This document shows, in pieces, positions 56,901 to 64,000 of a stretch of 64,000 bases of DNA. Numbering within the stretch: the first letter of the stretch is position 1; each line of letters opens with the position of its first letter. Below the pieces are notes generated by a model. It worked only from the letters and a program-made list of their open reading frames with translations. It did not search any database and was not told the origin of the DNA. The DNA comes from Cladopsammia gracilis (lineage: Eukaryota > Cnidaria > Anthozoa > Scleractinia > Dendrophylliidae), in assembly GCA_022457155.1 (NCBI GenBank), contig JAJGOT010000275.1, positions 596,001 through 660,000 on the forward strand, in the 5' to 3' direction. Made by a program: the position numbers and the translations under genes.

Positions 56901-59900
56901 TCTTCAAAGGATAGAAAATGTGGAGAAAGCAAATGTGCATTAAGTACATAATTTAAAAAGTTAAAAATAACATTAGCGAAAGAATGTAAAACTAGAAAGT
57001 TAAACAAATGTCAATTTTAATGTAATGTAAATTTTGGAAATTTTTTTTCTGCAGTTGGTGTTTGAAATCTCTGACAAAACAATCATTTTGAGTGACAAAA
57101 CTGCTCAAAACAATAATGTTTTGAGTTAAGGGTTACTGTTGCTGCTTGACGTACATGTATGATCACATGCATACTCTTAAGTTTCAATGATAAATTTCTT
57201 ATTAAAATATATATTTTTAATAATAATATCAATATTAATTATATTAATTGAAGGGCTGAGAGCATAACCGACCGCTCAGATTTGTCCATTTTTGGCATGT
57301 GAACTACAAATTAGTTGCAAAACATTATTCAGAATTTTTTTGTTGTTTTTTTTTTCCGCCGTTTTCAAGAAATAATGTATGCAAAAAAAATCAAAGGTGC
57401 CTAAGAACCAACTCGTGAATAACAAATGCTAACATGCAACGCAATATTGCAGTAAGCTTACCGTATTTACTTGTGTATAAGTCGACCTTTCATTACCAAA
57501 ATTCAGCCCAAAAAAATCGCCCTCGACTTATACACGAGTCATACACAAATACCTGACCAAGCAATCCAAGAAATTAGCATAACAATTGCCTGAAGTGCAT
57601 TAGGAAAACCGAGTTTTCGAAACCAGTTCAAATTGTGCTCGAATTTCGTCAGTTTTCGGCGCATTCTTTGTCAACAAAAAAGTATGAAGAAATAAATGTT
57701 AAATAGTTTAAACTAAAACCTACTAGAGATGATTTCTATTGTGTCTTTTGATCTGTGGAGCAGCCATTTTTCTTAGAGTTTTGCTGCTGTTTACGGTGCT
57801 GAACTTTCGTTTTCATCAAACGATTACTGTAGCTTAGTGACCTGGCAAATGCTGTTGCTTGCGTGGTCTTACTCTACAAACGGCTCGTTTAGGAGCCACC
57901 AAGTTAACAAAAGTCAATGACCAACAACGAATTTATTGTGTCTTTATTTATTCTCTTTATTTATTCTCTTTATTTATTCCCTGCCCTGCCCTTTTCTTTC
58001 TTTATTTTTACGCTATTGCTTCGCGCGCGCAAACTTCGGAAAGCACGTGGACCAAGTTTTCCAAGATGGCGGTGTTTTCATCGAGCGATCCTCCCGGGGC
58101 GATCCTTCGAAGTTCTTCGGCGTTCCTTTGGTCTTCTTATCTAAATCTCCTTTCAAACTCAACATTGAGATCAAGGTAAGTTAAATGCAATGCGATATAC
58201 TCCCAAATATCATAAATACTTCTCTAGTAAATCGAAGAGATCGAAGATATAAGCTTATACAAGTCCTGATAAACTTCACAGCGTACGATTACCGGTACAT
58301 TTTCCTCAGCTTTTTTTTAACTCACCGTGTTTTCAATACATTCTTAGGAAGAAAAGATTGATGTTTTGAGAAATTTCCTTGGTCTAAATTTTACTTCTTT
58401 AACCTGAAATGATGAAAAATCCGATTTTTTACCTTGAAAATGGGGGGTCGACTTATACACAAGTTCGACTTATACACGAGTAAATACGGTATATGTTTTC
58501 ACACTGACACTGTTCAACATTTTTTTTTGAATTAAACATAAGGATTTTTGTTAATCACTTTCATAATGTCCAGTTCGACAAAAAGGGGTGCCCAGCATGA
58601 ATCGAACCTGTGACCTGCCGAGTGCAAATCCCGGCGCTAGCCCAGAAGACCATCGAGGAACACATGCTCAATTAAGACTAAATTTTGTTAAAAAGGTAGA
58701 TATGCATCAAAACGTGTATCTCGATTTGAAAATCCTTTTAAATCAATTTTAATGTTGCATGAAAGACTCCAAATGTGAAACATCTTTCGGCCGGCCAGTA
58801 AGAACTCACTTTGAGCTGCCCAAAGCTGTATTTCACGTGCCTGACAATGCACAGCAGACCCATCTGCCACTGTCGCAAAGCATGTCGGGAAATTCAACGG
58901 CAAAACTGAAATGGAACTTCCCGCCCGAAAATTTTAACAAAATAGTATAAGTCTGGAAGCACTTCGGATATCGGGCATTTCGACCATGGCACAGGATGGG
59001 AAATGGCCCACAACTCACAATGCTGCCCCTTTTCTGATTCGAAATGATTCCAGGCTTTCCTGCCAGCTCATCTTGTCCACCATGGCTCATTTTTACCTCC
59101 AGTGCTGAAAGCACTTTGGGCCGAGGCAGCAAGGACACGCACTCAATTCTTCAAGAGGTGCCAAGGACTTAAGAATTACCGGACTTCATGACGTCCTTCT
59201 ATCGCTGAGCGTGCCTTAAACATGGCTTAAACCAGCACTCAACCACTGAGTTGTTCACTGTTCAGCCATGTTGTCGCAAGTGGCGAGCACATCCGATAAG
59301 CCCATCTTAAATAGCGTTATGTTCGTTCAGGTCGTTGGCGCTGGTCAGGAGTATTGCAGTTGCATATTCTCACGGCCAATCTGCTTCGTAATGGCGTCGG
59401 AATCATGCTCTGAATGTACAGTCAAAGCACTAGAGGTCCATAACTCTGCTTTTTCAGATGAAATTAGTCTAATTCCTTAGGGTTAGTGCAAATTTGGCAA
59501 AGGTTTGTGATATTATTCGTTGTACGATAAAATGAGGCAAATCTGAGCAAGAAAAAAAAGTCCTATGCTCACAGCCCTTCAATTATAATATATTATTATT
59601 ATTATTATTATTATTATAAATATATTAATTCACAAGATGAGTTCAACTACAGGATAGTAAACATTTAATTTAGTATTGTTATATTATGAGTAAAAAATCT
59701 GTTTACCTTAGGATACCCATCAATCAGCCATCTTCCAAAGTAAACCTACAAATAAGAGAAAAATAGTTGATTAAATGCTATTAAATAAAAACTTACTCTT
59801 ATTTTCTTTTATGTTTGAGAGGTCAATTGGTTTGTTCATCATGAAAAGGTTTTGACAATAAGTCTGGTGATTATAAACAAATTTCCTGGTCATACATTGT

Positions 59901-61434
59901 CTTGGCTCTACTTCGGTGTTCGAATGATTATCATGTAAAAGAAACATTACAAAATGTGAGCAATTCCAGGAAATGCTATTTTTACAAGGGATATACACAC
60001 AAAAAGCCTAAAATATACAATCATACACTTCTTTACATTCCCAGGGTGGCCCGTGGGAATCAAGCTTTAAGCCAGCAGGGTGTCCAGGCATCCTTTGGAT
60101 GCCCACTTTTTGAAGAAATTCATGAAAATTGCACCTAACCTTTAAAAATTTATGATGGCAAATATCTTCAGGACGCCCACTTTTCAATTTCTGGCTAAAA
60201 GCCTGGTGGAAATGTGCGGCATAACCCCAGACCACCTCTCTCTACACACACTGTATATAAGAAGCCCACTTCGTAATTCAACCTAGTTCAGTAAAGTTTA
60301 GGTCTGGACCCATGCAAGACGATAACACCCCATCCTCCTCCCCGCAGCGATGGAACTTATTCTCTCCAGGTCTACCAGCTAGCAAAGCCTTGGGCCAATT
60401 CTCCCATATCTTACAATCTAGGACCTATTGGCTTTGTGTGCGGGAATACCTGGTGGGAATATATTACTAATAGTACCAAGCTAATTTGCATTTCACATTT
60501 GACTGTTTTTATTGGCAATCAAAACGTGGGCCAAACTGATCAGAAGAATAAGATCATGTGGAACATAAGCGTTTTTCTTTGTGCTCAGTTATGCAATAGA
60601 TGGCAACTGGGCATGTAGGAACCCTGTCTTTATTTTGCTGGAAAACTGTTGTTTTTAAGGGTCTATACAATCACAATATACACTTCTGCTCTTCGGAATA
60701 AAATTTTGTTTCAGCAACATATAATACAAGGTCTCTTAACAAGTACCGTTAATTTCTTTTGGTAGTTTGTTTTTGGTCTGAGAGACTTCTAGAGAGGTCC
60801 AGGGGTATACCCCACTTTAAAAGAATTTTATTAAATAAATATCAAACCGAAAAGTATATTCCTTTTAAATCGAATAATATGAATTTCTTCAGGAAAAAAT
60901 GGAGAATGTTTAATGAAATGAATCTTTTAAATAATTAAGTCCACAATTATGTTAAACAATGTACTTTATAAACAATAACTGTTATTGCTAGTTATTTAAT
61001 TAGTTACATTTTTACTTACTTAAATTAAAGTAGCTGGTTGTAAATACTTGATTATTTTTACAAATGAAGTCCAAGTAACCGGAGTGGGATGGGAGCTTAT
61101 TAATCTAGAGTCATCCATCTCAAAATAGTTCCATCCAATAGATGTTTTCCAAAAAAAAATCCCAGACAAAAGGGGGGGTGGGGGGCACGGCCCGCTTGGC
61201 CCCTCCCCTAAATCCACCCTTGCTCTAGTTAAGCGTTCGATTGTACATGTACCTCTACTCCACTGTCTTTCATAGCCTGTACTGCTCCTTTCATCGCAGG
61301 GTCTTCAGGTTCCATTATTTCAACCTCTGTCTTGCATTGTAGATCATTGTAAATTCCTACCAAGCAATACTTGTTTCCTAGTACATCTACTGCTGCAGGT
61401 GCTTTAGATCTGATCACAGTGTAAATTCCCCCAA
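41978..61434 (-). CDS. GYS: Glycogen synthase (GT3 family), 5'-partial
   Basis: Transfers glucose from UDP-glucose to growing glycogen in the cytosol. Coding exons on the minus strand: 61434-61253, 59745-59707, 55968-55816, 53863-53678, 53019-53005, 52903-52774, 52367-52328, 51705-51628, 51357-51307, 50595-50526, 49923-49817, 49307-49248, 48174-48096, 47229-47116, 45977-45851, 45039-44882, 43311-43210, 42785-42705, 42097-41978. All junctions keep frame, giving 629 residues plus stop; about 45 N-terminal residues, with the lysine just before GGIYTVI, are not in the window. Seen: [31 protein letters not shown], the catalytic region [17 protein letters not shown] with its two glutamates, and the arginine cluster [20 protein letters not shown] for glucose-6-phosphate control. 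The tail has serines spaced every four residues before an acidic stretch. Confidence 0.96.
42328..42491. repeat. Foldback repeat in the last glycogen synthase intron
   Basis: Arms 42340-42387 and 42431-42479 are near-perfect inverses (GAAACGAGGAAACTGGGCCG; CGGCCCAGTTTCCTCGTTTC-like), separated by about 43 bp. Confidence 0.75.
42807..42894. mobile_element. Truncated TTAGAGCAG-family MITE
   Basis: TTAGAACAGTTTTCATTTGA then AAACCAAAACCAAAGTAATT, breaking off after CAATCCAATGAACC. Immediately follows a glycogen synthase exon boundary region. Confidence 0.7.
43371..43512. mobile_element. Half MITE of the TTAGAGCAG family abutting a SINE
   Basis: The copy runs to GCGCGGGAAAACGCG and is then replaced by the SINE at 43511. 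Confidence 0.7.
43511..43800 (+). mobile_element. tRNA-Glu-derived SINE
   Basis: The head has an A box (TGGTCTAGTGGTTAGCGCG), an anticodon loop CTTTCAA (anticodon TTC) and a B box GGTTCGAGCC. The body includes GTATAAATGGATACCGGCGA and TTGTGAGCCATTAGGCTTGT. A near full-length minus copy is at 53961-54242 and a broken one at 55187-55810. Confidence 0.82.
43805..44445. mobile_element. TACAGTCAAAATACTCAG TIR element, copy 1
   Basis: The ends TACAGTCAAAATACTCAGCG and CGCTGAGTATCTTGACTGTA are inverted. The interior carries GATTGCATTATTGAAATCAA and its complement. 641 bp; copy 2 at 61797-62515. Confidence 0.82.
44475..44761. mobile_element. TTAGAGCAG-family MITE, full-length inverted copy
   Basis: Runs from TAGAGTGGTTTTTAGTTGAG to CAACTGAAAAGCGCTCTA and contains GCCGGCGCCAAGCGCGGGAA. 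Opposite orientation to 38281-38568. Confidence 0.8.
45136..45180 (-). ncRNA. Hammerhead-like motif, minus strand
   Basis: Minus strand CTGAAGA (plus 45166-45172), an extra A, stem CGCAAC/GTTGCC-type, then GAAACGTC (plus 45141-45148). Stem I pairs TTTTG with CAACA at four of five positions. The extra A after the core is shared with 2638 and 3336. Confidence 0.48.
45286..45450. repeat. TCCCGCC-word low-complexity tract
   Basis: Degenerate CTTCCCG/CTCCCGCC words end in a poly-C run. Same style as 1-212. Confidence 0.55.
46254..46853. mobile_element. TTAA-ended element with 173-bp tandem duplication
   Basis: The ends TTAACCCTCGAACGTAC and GAACGTCCGAGGGTTAA are inverted with TTAA at both. Internally 46291-46463 is repeated almost identically at 46464-46635. 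Poly-G and poly-C tracts lie near each end. It sits in a glycogen synthase intron. Confidence 0.78.
47823..48153. repeat. 165-168 bp tandem duplication copying part of an exon
   Basis: 47836-47988 and 48001-48153 are nearly identical. The first copy holds 58 of the 79 exon nucleotides (47931-47988) with a donor (GTGGGA) but no acceptor, so it is an intronic exon fragment. Confidence 0.85.
48096..48174 (-). CDS. GYS: Glycogen synthase exon adjoining a tandem duplication
   Basis: The exon encodes the segment [20 protein letters not shown] and flank. Its 3' part and the following intron start are copied at 47823-47990, but only this copy has the acceptor. Confidence 0.9.
48579..48946. mobile_element. 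hAT-like MITE with TCTCGG-word interior
   Basis: TAGGGGTGGCAAATGGTA and TACCATTCGCCACCCCTA are inverted, with GTAC flanking each. The whole interior is degenerate GTCTCGG/AGTCTCGG words. Confidence 0.75.
49670..49790 (+). repeat. G-rich low-complexity tract
   Basis: Multiple GGGGGAGGGGGC-like words in an intron between two glycogen synthase exons. Confidence 0.75.
51900..51970. repeat. AT-rich TAATTAATAA tract
   Basis: A simple degenerate repeat in a glycogen synthase intron, no other content. Confidence 0.6.
53005..53019 (-). CDS. GYS: 15-nt microexon of glycogen synthase (FEVDK)
   Basis: The exon encodes five residues that fill the gap between NNLDR and [12 protein letters not shown]; the family has F-x-V-D-K there. 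Acceptor GTGAGCAG with a CT-rich tract upstream, donor GTCAGT. Without it the conserved alignment lacks five residues, though frame would be kept. Confidence 0.88.
53961..54242 (-). mobile_element. tRNA-Glu-derived SINE, minus copy
   Basis: TCTTCACAAGCCTAATGGCT at the 3' side and CCGACCTTCAGGTTGAACGT plus ACCACTACACCACCG at the head match 43511-43800 in reverse. Confidence 0.8.
54790..54840 (+). repeat. CATA microsatellite next to a short palindrome
   Basis: (CATA)n is followed by AACTTTATGCATAAAGTT. Confidence 0.8.
55187..55810 (-). mobile_element. SINE copy split by a TIR element
   Basis: SINE sequence at 55187-55281 and 55728-55810 (minus) is interrupted by 55282-55727. Confidence 0.7.
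55282..55727. mobile_element. CAGTGCTGTCATTAA TIR element nested in the SINE
   Basis: The ends CAGTGCTGTCATTAA and TTAATGACAGCCTTG are inverted with two mismatches. GTTACC flanks both sides as a 6-bp duplication. No ORF recognised. Confidence 0.72.
56245..56790. mobile_element. GACATTGGGG-ended element with ACCGCA-word interior
   Basis: The left end AAATAGAGGGGGACATTGGG is mirrored by CCCCAATGTCCCCCTCCAAA at the right. The left part is a minisatellite of about 35 bp; the right part is CACCGCAACACCGCA words. Confidence 0.6.
57250..59580. mobile_element. 2.3-kb GAAGGGCT TIR element in a glycogen synthase intron
   Basis: GAAGGGCTGAGAGCATA and its near complement TATGCTCACAGCCCTTC bound it; GCTCAGATTTG continues the TIR inward. 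It carries the nested element 57459-58492 and a tRNA-like stretch near 58571-58663. No transposase was recognised. Confidence 0.68.
57459..58492. mobile_element. TACCGTATTTAC TIR element with a possible captured first exon
   Basis: The ends TACCGTATTTACTTGTGTAT and ATACACGAGTAAATACGGTA are inverted, followed by AAGTCGA/TCGACTT. Inside, GC-rich 58018-58175 holds CCAAGATGGCGG and a frame ending in a consensus donor CAAG/GTAAG at 58175. Confidence 0.72.
59746..61252. other. Glycogen synthase intron, nothing specific
   Basis: Noncoding. GTGGGCATCC-like and GGACGCCCAC-like words near 60085-60180 suggest a decayed repeat. A G-rich run is at 61170-61190. Confidence 0.5.
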
Positions 61435-61796
61435 CTGCAAAAAAAAGGTAAGTGTCAGATTGAACCATACACTGTACATGTATTAATCAAGGGGGAAGCG
61501 TAGCTCGGGCATAAACACATAACAACCGGTATTCCCCGCCTTCGGCACATACTCTGGATTTTAAGTGACGGGAATGTGTGAAGGATTTTTGGGGGTTTGA
61601 AATTTTCGATTCCAGGGTGTTTTTAGCTAAGAACATTTTGGTAAGTATTTTATTTTTTGGGATCGCTTGCATTGAGTGAAATAGGGATTTTTGGGTGGTA
61701 TTTAACACAATATGAAGATTCATGGTGAAGAATTGTTGCTGGCATAGTGCCTGCGTAGTGCTTCAAACGTAGTACAACCATACTTGTTATATCCTT

Positions 61797-62515
61797 TACA
61801 GTCAAAATACTCAGTGCATTCCGCTTATCATTTGGGAATGACTTTCTTTAATCTGGAATGGATTGCATTATTGAAATCAAAATAAGTTTTAATATTGATT
61901 ATTGGAATCTTCCAACAGTACATGTAGCCTCATACGGAATAACCAATGTTGATTGGTTTATTCACTGATATCAATCAAAAGTTTACTGGCGAAATTCATA
62001 CATACATACTTTAATCTTGTCCCAAAAGGGCTTTTCAGGGCAACCATTGGCCGCTGTTGGTTTCAATGTAAATGATGTCAGTTGCTCAAGTGGACTTCAT
62101 TGGAAATTTTCTTCACTTTCTGTGAAAATTTCTCTTTCAGAGCCAGCACAATAGTATTTTACAAATTCTTGTTATAAATGCAGACCTTCTTTATGTAAAA
62201 AAAAAAATACTCAGTGAATTTTTGTTGAGTGAAAAGAAATAGGTCAGATGTGTCAAGCTGACAACTGTCGCCTGCTTTGCATGTGAACATTCATCTGATG
62301 TCAATAACAAAAATATCAACATTCATTATTTCGAATGTTGATTGGTTTGTTATTGACAAACCAATCAACATTTGTTATTTCAAATGTGGCTATCATTGCA
62401 ATATTCCAACAATCAATTTTAAACCTGAATTTTGATTTCAATAATGCAATCCATTCCCATTTAATGAAAGTCATTTCCAAATGATAAGCAGAACACACTG
62501 AGTATTTTTACTGTA
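61797..62515. mobile_element. TACAGTCAAAATACTCAG TIR element, copy 2
   Basis: Same ends as 43805-44445. It has an extra insertion near 61998-62044 (CATA words, then TTTAATCTTGTCCCAAAAGG) and a local duplication around 62310-62385. Confidence 0.8.
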
Positions 62516-62639
62516 ATCTCTTCTTGGGTTTAAACTAAGTACATTTGTCATACCCCAAATGCTTATAGAACACTAAGAGGAAGATATCAAGTGAATTCTC
62601 GAAGACAAAATAAACCATAATCAGAGGTTTAGCGAGTTT

Positions 62640-62676
62640 TCCTGTCTTATTTTATTTTATTTATTTATTTATTTAT

Positions 62677-62707
<31 letters not shown>

Positions 62708-62870
62708 GCTCAATATCCAAAAAGGTTCCATGATAAAGATGGTAAGGATTTTAGATTTTACCACCCTAAGCAGTACCAATCGATAAAATGTTAACCCCTA
62801 AAAGGAATGATGAGCACTCCCATCATTTTTATGTGGGAGTTAACCCCCCCCCCCCCCCACCCCCAATCTC
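62640..62870. repeat. Poly-G and poly-C ended repeat
   Basis: (G)n near 62685-62709 and (C)n near 62845-62860 bound an element. TTTTTATGTGGGAGTTAACC at the right matches the left end of 15411 in inverse. Confidence 0.6.
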
Positions 62871-62885
62871 CCGGGACACAGCCCC

Positions 62886-63351
62886 TTTAAAGTGCCTATC
62901 ACCCCTAGAAAGTTATTTTCAGAATCAACTCTATGTACATTGAATAGTTGAATGGTAAAATATTTCTTGTTTTGAACATCGTGTTTGTGAGTTATAGAGA
63001 TCTGAATTTACAAAATTCTAATTACGTGACGTCAAACCAGGAATTTGGCATTGTTTTTACGCCAATTTACAATGTGCAGTTTACAGCTTGAGGATAATTA
63101 ATTTGATAAATACTAAAAATAAACTATGGATAGTCAATTGATTTGTAAAAAATATTACTTGGAGGTGAAAACAAGTAGTTGTATAATAAATGATTCCCGG
63201 GTTGACGTCATATAATTAGCATTTTGTAAATTCAAATCTCTATAACTCACAAACGCGATGTTCAAAACAAGAAATATTTTACCATTCAACTATTCAATGT
63301 ACATAGAGTTGATTCTGATAATAACTTTCTAGGGGTGATAGGCACTTTAAA
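62886..63351. mobile_element. TTTAAAGTGCCTATCACC foldback element
   Basis: Long TIRs of about 150 bp: TTTAAAGTGCCTATCACCCC at the left and GGGGTGATAGGCACTTTAAA at the right. TTAA occurs at both edges; the centre is about 150 bp. No ORF. Confidence 0.82.
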
Positions 63352-63357
63352 ATCCAT

Positions 63358-63740
63358 ATGAATGGTAAATGGGAAACTTCTCTATTCTTGGGTGCCACAA
63401 GAGAAACAAGAGAGAAGAGAAACAAGAGAAACAACTTGAAAAATTTGTTTGTTCATAGACTCCAAAAGGAAGTGGGAAAGTGTAGCTTTAACCATCGGGG
63501 CACTGTTCTTTGGAATGGCCTATCAAATGAAATCAAAGCTGAGCCATCTATCGCATCCTTTAAAGCCGCCTTATAGTAGTTTTAATCTTATAGGTAAACA
63601 TAGGAAAATTCATTAGTATTGTAATTTTGATTAGAAATTTTTAACATGTTTAGGTATTTATAGAGAATATTTAGTATACATGGCTCTCTGGAAGAGCATT
63701 TTGTAATTAATGATGGGATACCGTGTTTTTAAATAAAGCT

Positions 63741-63774
<34 letters not shown>

Positions 63775-63776
63775 CA
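63358..63776 (+). mobile_element. LINE 3' fragment with ATG-repeat tail
   Basis: The frame 63358-63576 ends with HRGTVLWNGLSNEIK and SIASFKAAL, the usual C-terminus of many CR1/L2-type reverse transcriptases. It is followed by a short 3' UTR, AATAAAGCTATG and (ATG)n. Confidence 0.7.
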
Positions 63777-64000
63777 CCCCCAACATGCACCTGATCAGTA
63801 GTGATTAGTAGTAACACAGCAACAGCTGTATACTGGTTCTGCAGGAGTACAGCAGGTCCTGCTGAGCAGGCACACCTAAACAGAAACTTGTATGCCTTAT
63901 TATGGTTGATACTTTGTACTGCTGCTACACATGCACAAAGAAACAGCTTTTTATAAAATATGGAATTTGACATGGCTTGTTTGGTTCAATATTTTCAAAC

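Noticed and set aside
58571..58663. A tRNA gene on the minus strand
   Set aside because: There is a B-box-like GGTTCGATTC and a possible anticodon stem, but no clean acceptor stem, and it lies within a mobile element. More likely a tRNA-derived repeat.

Overview
The window is intron-rich, AT-rich animal DNA, most likely from an anthozoan cnidarian such as a stony coral. Reasons: two conserved animal housekeeping genes split by short GT-AG exons; abundant short inverted-repeat elements, a tRNA-Glu-derived SINE, Penelope-like and LINE remnants; and frequent TACATGTA words. The taxon is inferred. There are no bacterial features.

Two genes lie in tandem on the minus strand. (1) A complete BLTP3/UHRF1BP1-type bridge-like lipid transfer protein gene runs from the ATG at 25898 to the stop at 9144. 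It has 11 coding exons, 4341 nt of CDS and 1446 residues, with a GC-AG intron after exon 2. (2) The glycogen synthase gene runs from beyond the right-hand region of the window down to the stop at 41978. 19 coding exons are visible (1892 nt, about 630 residues), including a 15-nt microexon; the N-terminal exon or exons are not in the window. Both reading frames stay open across every splice junction I joined, so both genes look functional.

The rest is mobile-element sediment. 1-2717: a decayed Penelope-like element (RT plus GIY-YIG) broken by a nested LINE 3' end and ending in a hammerhead-ribozyme-like motif. 2718-9143: HHR-like motifs and nested terminal-inverted-repeat (TIR) elements. BLTP3 introns: a second Penelope 3' end, several TIR elements and a tandem duplication. 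25899-30395: intergenic, with TTA microsatellites and a retroelement ORF tail. 30396-37186: the most striking region, about 6 kb of palindrome-based satellite bounded by inverted termini, invaded by a LINE and fused to a PIF/Harbinger remnant. 37187-41977: intergenic, with four further inverted-repeat elements. Glycogen synthase introns: many nested SINEs and TIR elements, and a tandem duplication copying part of a coding exon. 61435-64000: paired TIR elements and a LINE 3' end.

The two genes have no evident functional link: one moves lipids between membranes, the other makes glycogen. The possible novelty lies in the satellite-bearing element, the family of hammerhead-like motifs and a set of TIR elements whose interiors are short-period repeats.
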